A DNA stretch of 64,000 nucleotides from Leclercia adecarboxylata. Its GTDB lineage: Bacteria > Pseudomonadota > Gammaproteobacteria > Enterobacterales > Enterobacteriaceae. The stretch is from contig NZ_CP035382.1 of NCBI RefSeq assembly GCF_006874705.1, positions 3,410,001 through 3,474,000 on the forward strand, in the 5' to 3' direction. The notes beneath the pieces were generated by a model, which did no database searches, was not told the origin of the DNA, and saw only the letters and a program-made list of their open reading frames with translations. This document shows positions 35,680 to 46,955 of the stretch, piece after piece. The stretch's first letter is position 1. Each line of letters begins with the position of its first letter. The position numbers and the translations under genes were made by a program.

Positions 35680-37944
35680 ATGTGTTTGTCAACGCTCGCG
35701 ACATGTCTGATCCTGGCCATCTTACCGCTGCTGTGGTTGCCCGCGCTGCCGGAGTTGACGGTACTTCAGGCCATAATCGTCGTCGGGGTCCCGCTGGCTT
35801 TAATTCGTCATCAGATTGCGCGCTATCTGGGCTTCTGGCTGCTCTTTTTTGCCTGGGGCGGGCTTGCCGCGCTGGGCGAAGTCTGGCCGATGCAGCATCT
35901 GACCAGCGGGCCGCAGAAGGCTGAGCTGGAGATCCTGGCGACCGGGGGCGACACGATGTACCAGGCCCGCATTGTCCGGCTTAATGGCAGAACGATGCTG
36001 CCCGCGGTGGGCGTTACGCTGTATGGCAACGCGCTGCCGCAACCCGGCTGTGCGGGACAACGCTGGAAGATGACCCTGTCCTTAAGGCCCGTTCATGGGC
36101 AGCTCAACGAAGGAGGATTCGATGCCCAGCGCTATGCCCTGACGCAGCATCAGCCGCTGACCGGGCGTTTTACCCACGCAGACGTGGTCGATGCCCGCTG
36201 CATCTTACGCGCCCGATATCTTGCCACCCTGACAGCCAGGCTCTCGTCTTATACCTGGGGCCCGGTCCTGTTGGGGCTGGGCATGGGGGAGCGTCTGTCG
36301 GTGACGCCTGACATTAAAAATCTGATGCGGGAAACGGGCACGTCGCATCTGATGGCGATCTCGGGATTGCACATTGCGCTGGCGGCGTCGGTCATCTGGC
36401 TGCTGGTGCGGGGTGGGCAGTATTTTATTCCGGTCCGCTGGGTGGGCTGGCGAGCCCCCCTGGTGGCAGGATTCTGTTTTGCCGCTTTTTATGCCTGGCT
36501 CACCGGGATGCAGCCCCCCGCGCTGCGCACCGTCGTCTCGCTGGGGGGATATCTGGCGCTGCAGCTGAGCGGCCGTCTCTGGTCGCCCTGGCAGGTATGG
36601 CGGATCTGTATTGCCGCCATTCTGCTGGTCGATCCGCTGGCGGTATTATCCCATAGCCTTATGCTGTCGGCCTTTGCGGTGGCGGGACTGATTTTCTGGT
36701 ATCAGTGGATGCCCAGACCCCGTTTATCCGGGCCGTGGGTAGTCAGGGCAGTGGTGAATCTACTGCACCTGCAGCTCGGCATGCTTTTACTGTTGCTGCC
36801 GGTGCAGGTGCTGGTCTTTCACGGGTTTAGCCTGTCATCGCTGGTGGCGAACCTGGTCGCGGTACCGCTGGTGACCTTTATCTCTGTACCGCTCATTTTG
36901 CTGGGGATGTGGTTGCATCTCGGGATATGGCCCCTCGCGGAACATAAGGTCTGGACGCTGGCAGATGGCTCACTGTCCCTGTTGTTTGATTTCTTAACTA
37001 CGCTGCCCGACGGCTGGATCCCGGTCGATAAACGCTGGCTGTGGCTGACCCTGCTACCCTGGGGAGCCATTATCGCCTGGCGGATGCGCGGCACAAAAGC
37101 CTGTCCGGTTGTCTGTGTCTCGGCCCTGGTGCTGGCGGCCAGTCCGTTATGGCGGGGGAACAAAACGGAAGGCTGGGCGGTGCATATGCTGGATGTCGGG
37201 CAGGGGCTGGCAGTGGTTATTGAGCGACAGGGGAAAGCGATTTTATATGACACCGGTCCGGCGTGGCAGGGCGGGGACAGCGGGCAACGGCTGATTATCC
37301 CCTGGCTACGCTGGCATCACTTGCGTCCGGAGGGGGTGATTATCAGCCATGAACACCTGGACCATATCGGTGGGCTGGCATCGCTACGCGAGGCGTGGCC
37401 GAACATGTGGATACGCAGCCCGCTGCGCCGGGACGGACATGATCCCTGTTTTCGCGGCGAACGCTGGCAATGGCAGGGGCTGACCTTCAGTGCGCACTGG
37501 CCCCTTGCCACCGCTCCGCAGCGCGGCAACAACGGTTCCTGCGTGGTCAAAATTGAGGATGGTACCCATAGCCTGTTGTTAACCGGGGATATTGAGGCGC
37601 AGGGAGAAAAAGCGATGCTCAGTCGTCACTGGCAATATCTTGCGTCTACACTTATCCAGGTGCCGCACCACGGCAGTAATACCTCGTCGTCACTTCCTCT
37701 GGTGCAGCGCGTAGGTGGGCGTATCGCTCTGGTGTCGGCATCCCGCTACAACGCGTGGCGACTGCCCTCGAACAAGGTGGCTCGCCGTTACAGAAAGGAG
37801 GGGTATCTCTGGCTAACAACCCCCCGATCCGGGCAAATCACGGTTTCCTTTTCGCAACATGGCTGGCAAATCCAACGCTTACGGGATCAAATTTTACCCC
37901 GTTGGTATCATCAGTGGTTTGGCGCGCCCGGAGATAACGGGTAG
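35680..37944 (+). CDS. ycaI: ComEC/Rec2-family membrane protein YcaI
   Basis: 754 residues, matching E. coli YcaI (ComEC). The N-terminal DUF4131 region has two membrane segments and a small periplasmic domain. The central competence domain (about 195-470) includes GLGMGERLSVTPDIKNLMRETG and MAISGLHIALAAS, with many membrane segments. The C-terminal metallo-beta-lactamase-like domain begins MLDVGQGLAVVIERQGKAILYDTG and has the ISHEHLDHIGG metal site and a VPHHGSNTSSS motif. ComEC is the DNA channel of natural transformation; E. coli needs its homologue to use external DNA as a nutrient. The start has a GGAGGTG ribosome-binding site. msbA follows by 36 bases, so the two may share a transcript. 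Confidence 0.94.
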   Translation: MCLSTLATCLILAILPLLWLPALPELTVLQAIIVVGVPLALIRHQIARYLGFWLLFFAWGGLAALGEVWPMQHLTSGPQKAELEILATGGDTMYQARIVRLNGRTMLPAVGVTLYGNALPQPGCAGQRWKMTLSLRPVHGQLNEGGFDAQRYALTQHQPLTGRFTHADVVDARCILRARYLATLTARLSSYTWGPVLLGLGMGERLSVTPDIKNLMRETGTSHLMAISGLHIALAASVIWLLVRGGQYFIPVRWVGWRAPLVAGFCFAAFYAWLTGMQPPALRTVVSLGGYLALQLSGRLWSPWQVWRICIAAILLVDPLAVLSHSLMLSAFAVAGLIFWYQWMPRPRLSGPWVVRAVVNLLHLQLGMLLLLLPVQVLVFHGFSLSSLVANLVAVPLVTFISVPLILLGMWLHLGIWPLAEHKVWTLADGSLSLLFDFLTTLPDGWIPVDKRWLWLTLLPWGAIIAWRMRGTKACPVVCVSALVLAASPLWRGNKTEGWAVHMLDVGQGLAVVIERQGKAILYDTGPAWQGGDSGQRLIIPWLRWHHLRPEGVIISHEHLDHIGGLASLREAWPNMWIRSPLRRDGHDPCFRGERWQWQGLTFSAHWPLATAPQRGNNGSCVVKIEDGTHSLLLTGDIEAQGEKAMLSRHWQYLASTLIQVPHHGSNTSSSLPLVQRVGGRIALVSASRYNAWRLPSNKVARRYRKEGYLWLTTPRSGQITVSFSQHGWQIQRLRDQILPRWYHQWFGAPGDNG

Positions 37945-37980
37945 AATATGCGGCTATTTCAACAAATGCTGGTTTTTTGA

Positions 37981-39729
37981 ATGCATAACGACAAAGATCT
38001 CTCCACGTGGCAGACCTTCCGCCGACTCTGGCCGGTGATTGCACCCTTCAGAACGGGCCTTATCGTGGCGGGCGTAGCGTTAATCCTCAACGCAGCCAGC
38101 GATACCTTCATGTTATCGCTCCTCAAACCGTTACTGGACGACGGTTTTGGTAAAACGGACCGCTCAGTGTTGCTCTGGATGCCACTGGTGGTTATCGGCC
38201 TGATGATTTTACGCGGCATCACCAGCTATATCTCCAGCTACTGCCTCTCCTGGGTATCGGGCAAAGTCGTCATGACCATGCGCCGTCGCCTGTTCAGCCA
38301 CATGATGGGCATGCCGGTAGCGTTTTTCGACAAGCAGTCCACCGGTACCTTGCTGTCGCGTATTACCTACGACTCCGAGCAGGTTGCCTCCTCCTCCTCC
38401 AGCGCGCTGATCACCGTCGTGCGTGAAGGGGCCTCAATCATTGGCCTGTTCGTCCTGATGTTCTGGTACAGCTGGCAGCTGTCGCTGATCCTTATCGTAC
38501 TGGCGCCGATTGTGTCGATAGCGATCCGCGTTGTCTCCAAACGTTTCCGCAGCATCAGTAAGAACATGCAGAACACGATGGGGCAGGTAACTACCAGCGC
38601 GGAGCAGATGCTGAAAGGGCACAAAGAGGTGCTCATTTTTGGTGGTCAGGAAGTGGAAACCAAACGCTTCGATAAGGTCAGCAATAAGATGCGCCTGCAG
38701 GGGATGAAGATGGTTTCCGCCTCTTCCATCTCCGATCCGATTATTCAGCTTATCGCCTCTCTGGCACTGGCCTTTGTACTGTATGCCGCCAGCTTCCCGA
38801 GCGTGATGGAAACCTTAACCGCCGGTACCATTACCGTCGTCTTCTCGTCGATGATCGCCCTGATGCGCCCGCTGAAGTCGTTAACCAACGTTAACGCCCA
38901 GTTCCAGCGCGGGATGGCCGCCTGTCAGACGCTGTTTGCGATCCTCGATTCCGAACAGGAAAAAGACGAAGGCAAACGCGTGATCGAGCGTTCAACCGGC
39001 GATGTTGAATTCCGCAACGTGACCTTTACCTATCCGGGTCGTGATGCGCCTGCCTTGCGTAACATCAATCTGAAGATCCCGGCAGGGAAGACCGTGGCGC
39101 TGGTGGGTCGCTCTGGCTCGGGTAAATCGACCATCGCCAGCCTGATCACCCGCTTCTACGATATTGATGAGGGTGAGATCCTGATTGATGGCCACGATCT
39201 GCGGGAGTACACCCTGAGGTCGCTGCGTAATCAGGTCGCTCTGGTTTCGCAGAATGTGCATTTGTTCAACGACACCGTCGCCAATAACATTGCGTATGCC
39301 CGTAACGAAGAGTACAGCCGTGAGCAGATTGAAGCGGCGGCGCGAATGGCCTACGCCATGGACTTCATCAATAAGATGGATAACGGCCTGGATACTATTA
39401 TCGGTGAAAATGGCGTGCTGCTCTCCGGCGGTCAGCGCCAGCGTATCGCCATTGCCCGTGCGCTGCTGCGTGACAGCCCGATCCTGATCCTCGATGAAGC
39501 CACCTCGGCGCTGGATACGGAATCCGAACGCGCCATCCAGTCTGCGCTGGATGAGCTGCAGAAGAACCGTACTTCGCTGGTAATCGCACACCGCCTGTCG
39601 ACCATCGAAAAAGCCGACGAAATCGTGGTGGTGGAAGATGGCTACATCGTCGAGCGCGGCAGCCATACCGATCTGCTGGCGCATCAGGGCGTGTATGCGC
39701 AACTTCATAAGATGCAGTTTGGCGCATGA
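37981..39729 (+). CDS. msbA: Lipid A export ABC flippase MsbA
   Basis: 582 residues, equal to E. coli MsbA. This essential homodimeric ABC transporter flips lipid A-core from the inner to the outer leaflet of the inner membrane. Six transmembrane helices occupy about residues 20-310. The ATPase domain has Walker [10 protein letters not shown] (about 376-384), signature [16 protein letters not shown] and Walker [12 protein letters not shown]. Its stop overlaps the lpxK start (ATGA), showing translational coupling of two lipid A genes. Confidence 0.98.
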   Translation: MHNDKDLSTWQTFRRLWPVIAPFRTGLIVAGVALILNAASDTFMLSLLKPLLDDGFGKTDRSVLLWMPLVVIGLMILRGITSYISSYCLSWVSGKVVMTMRRRLFSHMMGMPVAFFDKQSTGTLLSRITYDSEQVASSSSSALITVVREGASIIGLFVLMFWYSWQLSLILIVLAPIVSIAIRVVSKRFRSISKNMQNTMGQVTTSAEQMLKGHKEVLIFGGQEVETKRFDKVSNKMRLQGMKMVSASSISDPIIQLIASLALAFVLYAASFPSVMETLTAGTITVVFSSMIALMRPLKSLTNVNAQFQRGMAACQTLFAILDSEQEKDEGKRVIERSTGDVEFRNVTFTYPGRDAPALRNINLKIPAGKTVALVGRSGSGKSTIASLITRFYDIDEGEILIDGHDLREYTLRSLRNQVALVSQNVHLFNDTVANNIAYARNEEYSREQIEAAARMAYAMDFINKMDNGLDTIIGENGVLLSGGQRQRIAIARALLRDSPILILDEATSALDTESERAIQSALDELQKNRTSLVIAHRLSTIEKADEIVVVEDGYIVERGSHTDLLAHQGVYAQLHKMQFGA

Positions 39730-40730
39730 TTGCCCGCATCTGGTCCGGTGAGTCTCCGCTCTGGCTGCTGCTGTTGCCGCTCTCCTGGCTGTATGGCCTG
39801 GTCAGCGGCTTGATTCGTCTCAGCTATAAAGTGGGGCTCAAACGGGCCTGGCGTGCCCCGGTACCGGTGGTGGTGGTGGGTAACCTCACCGCCGGCGGCA
39901 ACGGCAAAACGCCGGTGGTGATCTGGCTGGTGGAACAGCTGACCAGACGCGGTATCCGCGTGGGGGTCGTCTCCCGGGGATACGGCGGTAAGGCGGAGCG
40001 CTATCCACTGCTGTTGACCCCGCAAACCACCACCGCAGAAGCGGGGGATGAGCCGGTGCTGATCTTTCAGCGCACCGGTGCGCCGGTGGCGGTCTCGCCG
40101 GTGCGTAGCGAGGCGGTTCAGGCTCTGCTGAACCAGACGGATGTGCAGATTGTTATCACCGACGACGGGCTGCAGCACTACGCCCTGGCCCGGGACAAAG
40201 AGATTGTGGTGATTGACGGCGTGCGCCGCTTTGGTAACGGCTGGTGGTTACCCGCCGGGCCGATGCGCGAGCGCGCGTCTCGCTTACGTTCCGTGGATGC
40301 GGTCATCGTCAACGGCGGTACGGCGCAGGCGGGAGAGATCCCGATGCAGCTGCGCCCTGGCCTGGCCGTGAATCTGCTGACCGGCGAGCGGCGTGATGTC
40401 GCTGAACTCCCTGGTCTGGTGGCAATGGCCGGTATTGGTCATCCCCCGCGCTTTTTCTCTACTCTCGAAGCCTGCGGTGCCCGGCTTCTCAACAGGGTGC
40501 CGCTGGCCGATCATCAGGCGCTGAGCCTGTCGCAGGTTGCAGGTTTTACCGCACCCGGCCAGACGCTGATCATGACCGAAAAAGATGCGGTGAAATGCCG
40601 GTCGTTTGCCCGCGACAACTGGTGGTATTTACCGGTTGATGCTGAGCTGCAGGGCGAACAGCCTGAACGACTGCTACAGGAACTGATTGCCCTCGCAGGA
40701 GGGGGTAACGGGGTTTCACCCGCGCACTAA
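39726..40730 (+). CDS. lpxK: Tetraacyldisaccharide 4'-kinase
   Basis: 334 residues (E. coli 328). It phosphorylates the 4' position of the lipid A disaccharide on the cytoplasmic face of the inner membrane, the sixth step of the Raetz pathway. An N-terminal membrane segment ([20 protein letters not shown]) anchors it. The P-loop is TAGGNGKTP (about 55-63), and the catalytic region includes [20 protein letters not shown]. It overlaps msbA by four bases. ycaQ follows after 15 bases, so read-through is likely. Confidence 0.97.
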   Translation: MIARIWSGESPLWLLLLPLSWLYGLVSGLIRLSYKVGLKRAWRAPVPVVVVGNLTAGGNGKTPVVIWLVEQLTRRGIRVGVVSRGYGGKAERYPLLLTPQTTTAEAGDEPVLIFQRTGAPVAVSPVRSEAVQALLNQTDVQIVITDDGLQHYALARDKEIVVIDGVRRFGNGWWLPAGPMRERASRLRSVDAVIVNGGTAQAGEIPMQLRPGLAVNLLTGERRDVAELPGLVAMAGIGHPPRFFSTLEACGARLLNRVPLADHQALSLSQVAGFTAPGQTLIMTEKDAVKCRSFARDNWWYLPVDAELQGEQPERLLQELIALAGGGNGVSPAH

Positions 40731-40745
40731 CTGACAGGACATGGC

Positions 40746-41975
40746 ATGGCTTTACCGCAACTCACGCTTTCAGCCGCACGTCATCTTCATCTTGCCGCGC
40801 AGGGGCTTTTGAAAAAGCCCCGCCGCCGCGCGCAGCCCGCCGATATTCTTACCACCATCCAGCGCATGTCGCTGCTGCAGATCGACACCATCAATATCGT
40901 CGCCCGCAGCCCGTATCTGGTCCTGTTCAGCCGTCTCGGTCACTATCAGCCCGAATGGCTGGATAATGCCCTGCGTCAGGGCGAGCTGATGGAGTACTGG
41001 GCGCACGAGGCGTGCTTCCTGCCGCGCAGCGATTTTGCCCTGGTGCGTCACCGGATGCTCTCCCCCGACAACATGGGCTGGAAATACCGTCAGGCCTGGA
41101 TGCAGGAGCACGCGGAGGAGATTGACCAGCTGATCGCCCATATCCATGAAAAGGGTCCGGTACGTTCCGCCGATTTTGAACACCCCCGTAAAGGGGCCAG
41201 CGGATGGTGGGAGTGGAAGCCGCACAAACGCCATCTTGAGGGGCTGTTTACCGCCGGGAAAGTGATGGTGGTCGAAAGGCGTAATTTCCAGCGCGTTTAC
41301 GATCTCACCCATCGGGTGATGCCGGAGTGGGATGACAGCCGGGATATGCTGACCCAGGCGGCGGCCGAAGCCGTGATGCTGGAAAACAGCGCCCGTAGCT
41401 TAGGCATTTTTCGCCCCCGGTGGTTAGCCGATTATTATCGCCTGCGCCAGCCGGCGCTGGCTCCGCTGCTTGAACGCTGGCAGGCGCAGCAGCAGGTGGT
41501 GCGCGTCGAGGTGGAGTCTCTGGGAGAGATGTGGCTGCATGTCGATCTGCTGCCGCTGCTTCCTCTCGCCGAAGAGGGAAAACTCACCGCCACCCACAGT
41601 GCCGTCCTGTCGCCGTTTGATCCGGTGGTCTGGGATCGCAAGCGTGCCGAGCAGCTGTTTAATTTCAGCTACCGGCTGGAGTGTTATACCCCAGCCCCGA
41701 AACGCCAGTACGGCTATTTCGTCCTGCCGCTGCTGCACAAAGGACAGCTGGTCGGGCGGATGGATGCCAAAATGCACCGCAAAACCGGTGAGCTGCAAAT
41801 TATCGCCCTTTATCTGGAAGAGGGCGTCCGGGTCAGCGCCGCACTGGAGAAGGGGATCACCGCCGCCATCAGCGATTTTGCGGGCTGGCAAGGGGCAACA
41901 CGGATCGCGCTGGGCCATCTTCCCGACGGACTTTTTGCCGCCTGTCGAAGTGGCTGGGAAATAGACGCGGTCTGA
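40746..41975 (+). CDS. ycaQ: Interstrand crosslink DNA glycosylase YcaQ (winged-helix HTH_42 family)
   Basis: 409 residues (E. coli 410). The HTH_42/AlkX-type glycosylase fold is indicated by QRMSLLQIDTINIVARSPYLVLFSRLG near the N-terminus, the catalytic QxD-type segment in the same region, and YWAHEACFLPRSDFALVRHRM. E. coli YcaQ unhooks nitrogen-mustard interstrand crosslinks and other bulky N7-alkylguanines. It sits directly after lpxK and before ycaR-kdsB, as in E. coli. No signal peptide; it is a cytoplasmic repair enzyme. Confidence 0.93.
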   Translation: MALPQLTLSAARHLHLAAQGLLKKPRRRAQPADILTTIQRMSLLQIDTINIVARSPYLVLFSRLGHYQPEWLDNALRQGELMEYWAHEACFLPRSDFALVRHRMLSPDNMGWKYRQAWMQEHAEEIDQLIAHIHEKGPVRSADFEHPRKGASGWWEWKPHKRHLEGLFTAGKVMVVERRNFQRVYDLTHRVMPEWDDSRDMLTQAAAEAVMLENSARSLGIFRPRWLADYYRLRQPALAPLLERWQAQQQVVRVEVESLGEMWLHVDLLPLLPLAEEGKLTATHSAVLSPFDPVVWDRKRAEQLFNFSYRLECYTPAPKRQYGYFVLPLLHKGQLVGRMDAKMHRKTGELQIIALYLEEGVRVSAALEKGITAAISDFAGWQGATRIALGHLPDGLFAACRSGWEIDAV

Positions 41976-42020
41976 AAAAGGAATATGGTAAGCTTTACCG
42001 ATCATTGATACGGAGGAACT

Positions 42021-42946
<926 letters not shown>

Positions 42947-42953
42947 TCCCCGT

Positions 42954-42983
42954 CATCCCCTCATCCGGGGGGATGCTTTTCTT
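42954..42983 (+). terminator. kdsB terminator
   Basis: A 7-bp stem CATCCCC / GGGGATG with an 8-base loop is followed by CTTTTCTTCC, just past the kdsB stop. Confidence 0.8.
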
Positions 42984-43076
42984 CCGAATTTCTTCATCAG
43001 AATCGCCTCACAAGAGTGACATCCGCCCGCCACGCGCTCATTATAAAAGCAGTAGTCTTAATGGGGGTAATATCAA

Positions 43077-43970
43077 ATGGAACAGCTGCGTGTTGAGCTC
43101 AGCCATCTGCTGGGTGAAAAACTGAGCCGCCTGGAATGCGTGCATGAAAAGGCGGATACCACCCTGTGGTCGTTATATGACAGCCATGGAAACCCCATGC
43201 CGTTACTGGCGCGAAGCTTCTCTTCACCGGATGTTGCCCGACAGCTGGCGTGGAAAATCTCCATGCTGGCACGCAGCGGTACGGTCAGAATGCCGACCGT
43301 ATATGGCGTAATGACCCACGAAGAGCATCCGGGCCCTGACGTCCTGCTGCTTGAGCGCCTGCGCGGTGTCCCGGTTGAAGCACCGGCCCGCACGCCGGAA
43401 CGCTGGGAACAGCTGAAAGACCAGATTGTTGAAGCGCTGCTGGCCTGGCACCGGATGGATAGTGGAGGATTAGTCGGTGCGGTGGACAGCACTCAGGAGA
43501 ACCTCTGGCCGCTCTGGTATCGCCAGCGGGTCGAGGTCCTGTGGGGAACGCTGAATCAGTATCACAACACCGGCCTGACCATGCAGGACAAACGGATCCT
43601 GTTTCGGACCCGTGAATGTCTGCCCGCCCTGTTTGAAGGCTTCAACGACAACAGCGTGCTCATCCACGGCAACTTTACCCTGCGCAGTATGCTCAAGGAT
43701 CCGCGCAGCGATCAGCTGCTGGCAATGGTTGGGCCAGGGGTGATGCTATGGGCCCCGCGGGAGTACGAACTGTTTCGGCTCAGCGAGAGCGGGCTCGCTG
43801 AGGATCTCCTCTGGTACTATCTGCAGCGGGCGCCGGTCTCAGAGTCCTTCCTCTGGCGGCGCTGGCTGTATATGTTGTGGGACGAAGTGGCGCAGCTGGT
43901 GAATACCGGGCGCTTTAACCGCGCTAACGTCGATCTGGCGTCGAAATCACTCCTCCCGTGGCTCGCCTGA
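43077..43970 (+). CDS. ycbJ: Aminoglycoside-phosphotransferase-like protein YcbJ
   Basis: 297 residues, close to E. coli YcbJ. The fold is of the kinase/aminoglycoside phosphotransferase type. A glycine-poor N-lobe (EKADTTLWSLYDSHGNPMPL) is followed by LLERLRGVPVEAP as the hinge and IHGNFTLRSML as the Brenner-like catalytic segment. There the usual HGD is HGN, so catalytic activity is uncertain. The substrate is unknown. The last 24 bases overlap the end of convergent elyC. It stands alone on its strand, with a GGGGGTAA ribosome-binding site upstream. Confidence 0.88.
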   Translation: MEQLRVELSHLLGEKLSRLECVHEKADTTLWSLYDSHGNPMPLLARSFSSPDVARQLAWKISMLARSGTVRMPTVYGVMTHEEHPGPDVLLLERLRGVPVEAPARTPERWEQLKDQIVEALLAWHRMDSGGLVGAVDSTQENLWPLWYRQRVEVLWGTLNQYHNTGLTMQDKRILFRTRECLPALFEGFNDNSVLIHGNFTLRSMLKDPRSDQLLAMVGPGVMLWAPREYELFRLSESGLAEDLLWYYLQRAPVSESFLWRRWLYMLWDEVAQLVNTGRFNRANVDLASKSLLPWLA

Positions 43971-44726
43971 CAGGCCTTTCAGCCATTGCCAGACGCGCCC
44001 CAGCGTCTCGTAGCCAACACGATCGCTGTGCATCAGCCAGACCGGGGACGGAATAATCCGTTCCCAGGGGTTGAGCGGAGCGCTAATCGCCAGCTGGTTG
44101 GCCGGGGCAGGCAGCGGGTGCAGACCCTCGCGTTCAAAGAAGATCATCGCCCGCGGCAGATGTGAGGCGGAGGTCACCAGCAGGAACGGGGCATCGCCGA
44201 TCGCCTGCTTCACCGCTGCGGCTTCCTCTTCGGTATCTTTTGGGCTATCGAGGGTGATAATGGCCTCGCGCGGCACCCCCAGCGACTGGGCCACGCGTGC
44301 ACCTGCTTCTGCCGTGCTCACCGGATTGCTTTGCGCCGCCGCGCCGGTGAAGATCATCTTCGAACCGGGATTGGCCAGCCACAGACGCATCCCTTCATTG
44401 AGTCGCGGCAGGCTGTTGTTGATGAGATTCGAACTGGGTGCCCAGTCAGGATCCCAGGTGTAACCCCCGCCGAGTACCACGATGTACGCAACCTTCTGTT
44501 TTCCCTGCCAGGTGGGGTACTTATTTTCTACCGGACGTAATAGCCCGTCCGCCACCGGCTGCAGACTCAGCAGCAGCAGTACCAGCCAGCCTGCCGTCGC
44601 AAAAATTTTGCCGGTTTTCTGGAAGCGGCTGAACCACAACAACCCCAGGCCCAGCGCGATACACAGCAGAAGAAGAGGGAGGGGAAGCATCATGCCGCCA
44701 ATATATTTTTTTAGGGTAAAAAGCAT
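43947..44726 (-). CDS. elyC: Envelope biogenesis factor ElyC (DUF218)
   Basis: 259 residues, as in E. coli ElyC (YcbC). Two N-terminal membrane segments (MMLPLPLLLLCIALGLGLLW and ATAGWLVLLLLSLQP) precede a periplasmic DUF218 domain with VAYIVVLGGGYTWDPD, RLNEGMRLWLANPGSKMIF, TSASHLPRAMIFFEREGL and the final WLMHSDRVGYETLGRVW. E. coli elyC mutants have a peptidoglycan/lipid-carrier defect at low temperature. It is divergent from cmoM across 124 bases and converges on ycbJ with a 24-base coding overlap. Confidence 0.94.
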   Translation of the reverse strand: MLFTLKKYIGGMMLPLPLLLLCIALGLGLLWFSRFQKTGKIFATAGWLVLLLLSLQPVADGLLRPVENKYPTWQGKQKVAYIVVLGGGYTWDPDWAPSSNLINNSLPRLNEGMRLWLANPGSKMIFTGAAAQSNPVSTAEAGARVAQSLGVPREAIITLDSPKDTEEEAAAVKQAIGDAPFLLVTSASHLPRAMIFFEREGLHPLPAPANQLAISAPLNPWERIIPSPVWLMHSDRVGYETLGRVWQWLKGLSGEPREE

Positions 44727-44850
44727 CCTTTCTGGCTCCTTTTTTGACCATACAGCTGAGGATTGTCAGCGATATTACACCAGAGAGGTTCATTCTCCGC
44801 CCGGCTGTGACAAAATAGCGGTTTTGTTGTTAGCGGGTGGAGCTCTCCCA

Positions 44851-45636
44851 ATGCGGGATCGCAATTTTGATGACATCGCGGAAAAGTTTGCCCGCAATAT
44901 TTATGGCACGACCAAGGGCCAGCTGCGTCAAACGATCCTCTGGCAGGATCTGGACATCCTCCTCGCCCGCTTTGGCTCAAAAAAGTTGCGCGTTCTCGAC
45001 GCTGGCGGCGGTGAAGGTCAGACGGCGATAAAAATGGCCGAGCGCGGACACCATGTCATCCTGTGCGACCTGTCGGCAGAGATGATCGCCCGTGCCGAAA
45101 GCGCCGCGGCACAGAAAGGTGTGAGCGATAACATGCAATTTATACATTGCGCCGCTCAGGACATCGCTCAACATTTGGAAAGCCCGGTTGATCTGATATT
45201 GTCTCATGCGGTGCTGGAGTGGGTGGCCGATCCCCAGGCGCTGTTGCAGACGCTGTGGTCGATACTCTGCCCCGGCGGTGCGCTGTCGCTGATGTTCTAC
45301 AACGCCAACGGCCTGCTAATGCGTAACGTGCTGGTGGGCAATTTCGGCTACGTGCAGCAGGGCATGTACAAAAAGAAACGGCGCACGCTTTCACCGGACT
45401 TTCCGCGCGATCCGCAGCAGGTCTATGGCTGGCTGGAAGCGATGGGCTGGCAGATCGCCGGGAAAACCGGCATCAGGGTGTTTCACGATTATCTGCGTGA
45501 TAAACAAAAGCAGCATGAGTGCTTTGACGCCCTGACAGAATTAGAGACGCGGTACTGTCGCCAGGAACCCTGGATCAGCCTTGGCCGTTACATACACGTC
45601 ACCGCGCACAAGCCGCAGAGCAAGGATAACTTATGA
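44851..45636 (+). CDS. cmoM: tRNA 5-carboxymethoxyuridine methyltransferase CmoM
   Basis: 261 residues from the ATG at 44851 ([20 protein letters not shown]), equal to E. coli CmoM (formerly SmtA). Longer frames upstream overlap elyC and are not used. It methylates cmo5U34 to mcmo5U34 in certain tRNAs, using SAM. The class I methyltransferase motif I is [19 protein letters not shown], and motif II/III is [16 protein letters not shown]. Its last bases overlap the mukF start (ATGA), so it heads the cmoM-mukFEB operon. Confidence 0.96.
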   Translation: MRDRNFDDIAEKFARNIYGTTKGQLRQTILWQDLDILLARFGSKKLRVLDAGGGEGQTAIKMAERGHHVILCDLSAEMIARAESAAAQKGVSDNMQFIHCAAQDIAQHLESPVDLILSHAVLEWVADPQALLQTLWSILCPGGALSLMFYNANGLLMRNVLVGNFGYVQQGMYKKKRRTLSPDFPRDPQQVYGWLEAMGWQIAGKTGIRVFHDYLRDKQKQHECFDALTELETRYCRQEPWISLGRYIHVTAHKPQSKDNL

Positions 45637-46955
45637 GTGAATTTTCCCAGACAGTCCCCGAACTGGTTGCCTGGGCCCGAAAAAACGATTTCTCCCTCTC
45701 GCTGCCGGTAGACAGACTCTCTTTTCTGCTGGCGGTGGCTACGCTGAACAGCGAACGAATGGATGGAGAAATGAGCGAGGGCGAACTGGTGGATGCGTTC
45801 CGCCATGTCAGTGATGCGTTTGAGCAAACCAGCGAAACCATTAATGTGCGTGCCAATAACGCGATTAACGATATGGTGCGTCAACGTCTGCTGAACCGCT
45901 TTACCAGCGAGCTGGCGGAAGGGAATGCCATCTATCGCCTGACGCCGCTGGGCATTGGTATCACCGACTACTACATTCGCCAGCGCGAATTCTCGACCCT
46001 GCGCCTCTCTATGCAGCTCTCTATTGTGGCGGGCGAACTGAAGCGTGCGGCCGATGCCGCTGACGAGAACGGCGACGAGTTCCACTGGCACCGCAACGTC
46101 TACGCGCCGCTGAAATATTCGGTGGCCGAGATTTTCGACAGCATCGATCTGACCCAGCGCATCATGGATGAGCAGCAGCAGCTGGTCAAAGACGATATCG
46201 CCCAACTGCTGAACAAAGACTGGCGGGCGGCGATTTCCAGCTGCGAAATGCTGCTGTCAGAAACCTCCGGCACCCTGCGCGAACTGCAGGATACGCTCGA
46301 AGCCGCGGGGGACAAGCTGCAGGCTAACCTGCTGCGCATTCAGGATGCGACGCTGGCCCATGACAACCTGCATTTTGTCGATCGTCTGGTTTTCGATCTG
46401 CAAAGCAAACTCGACCGCATTATCAGCTGGGGCCAGCAGGCAATCGACCTGTGGATCGGCTATGACCGCCACGTGCATAAATTTATCCGTACCGCCATTG
46501 ATATGGATAAAAACCGCGTCTTTGCCCAGCGCCTGCGCCAGTCGGTCCAGACCTACTTCGATGCGCCATGGGCGCTGACCTACGCCAGTGCCGACCGTCT
46601 GCTCGATATGCGTGACGAAGAGATGAGCCTGCGTGACGAAGAGGTGACCGGCGAACTGCCGGCAGACCTGGAATATGAAGAATTTAACGAAATACGGGAA
46701 CAGCTTGCGGCGATGATCGAGGAGCAGCTGGCGATCTTCAAAGCCAAAAACACACCACTCGATCTCGGTCTGGTGGTGCGGGACTACCTCGCACAATACC
46801 CGCGTGCGCGCCATTTCGATATTGCCCGCATCGTGGTCGATCAGGCGGTACGCCTGGGCGTCGCGCAAGCAGATTTCACCGGCCTGCCGCCGAAGTGGCA
46901 GCCGATTAACGATTACGGAGCCAAGGTACAGGCGCATGTCATTGACAAATATTGA
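45633..46955 (+). CDS. mukF: Condensin kleisin subunit MukF
   Basis: 440 residues, the E. coli length. MukF is the kleisin that links MukB heads and binds MukE in the MukBEF chromosome-condensation complex. The N-terminal winged-helix and helical region (about 1-290) starts [19 protein letters not shown], with the dimerising segment [21 protein letters not shown] flexible acidic linker ([23 protein letters not shown], about 325-350) and a C-terminal winged helix ([20 protein letters not shown]) follow. It overlaps cmoM by four bases and mukE by 20. Confidence 0.97.
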   Translation: MSEFSQTVPELVAWARKNDFSLSLPVDRLSFLLAVATLNSERMDGEMSEGELVDAFRHVSDAFEQTSETINVRANNAINDMVRQRLLNRFTSELAEGNAIYRLTPLGIGITDYYIRQREFSTLRLSMQLSIVAGELKRAADAADENGDEFHWHRNVYAPLKYSVAEIFDSIDLTQRIMDEQQQLVKDDIAQLLNKDWRAAISSCEMLLSETSGTLRELQDTLEAAGDKLQANLLRIQDATLAHDNLHFVDRLVFDLQSKLDRIISWGQQAIDLWIGYDRHVHKFIRTAIDMDKNRVFAQRLRQSVQTYFDAPWALTYASADRLLDMRDEEMSLRDEEVTGELPADLEYEEFNEIREQLAAMIEEQLAIFKAKNTPLDLGLVVRDYLAQYPRARHFDIARIVVDQAVRLGVAQADFTGLPPKWQPINDYGAKVQAHVIDKY

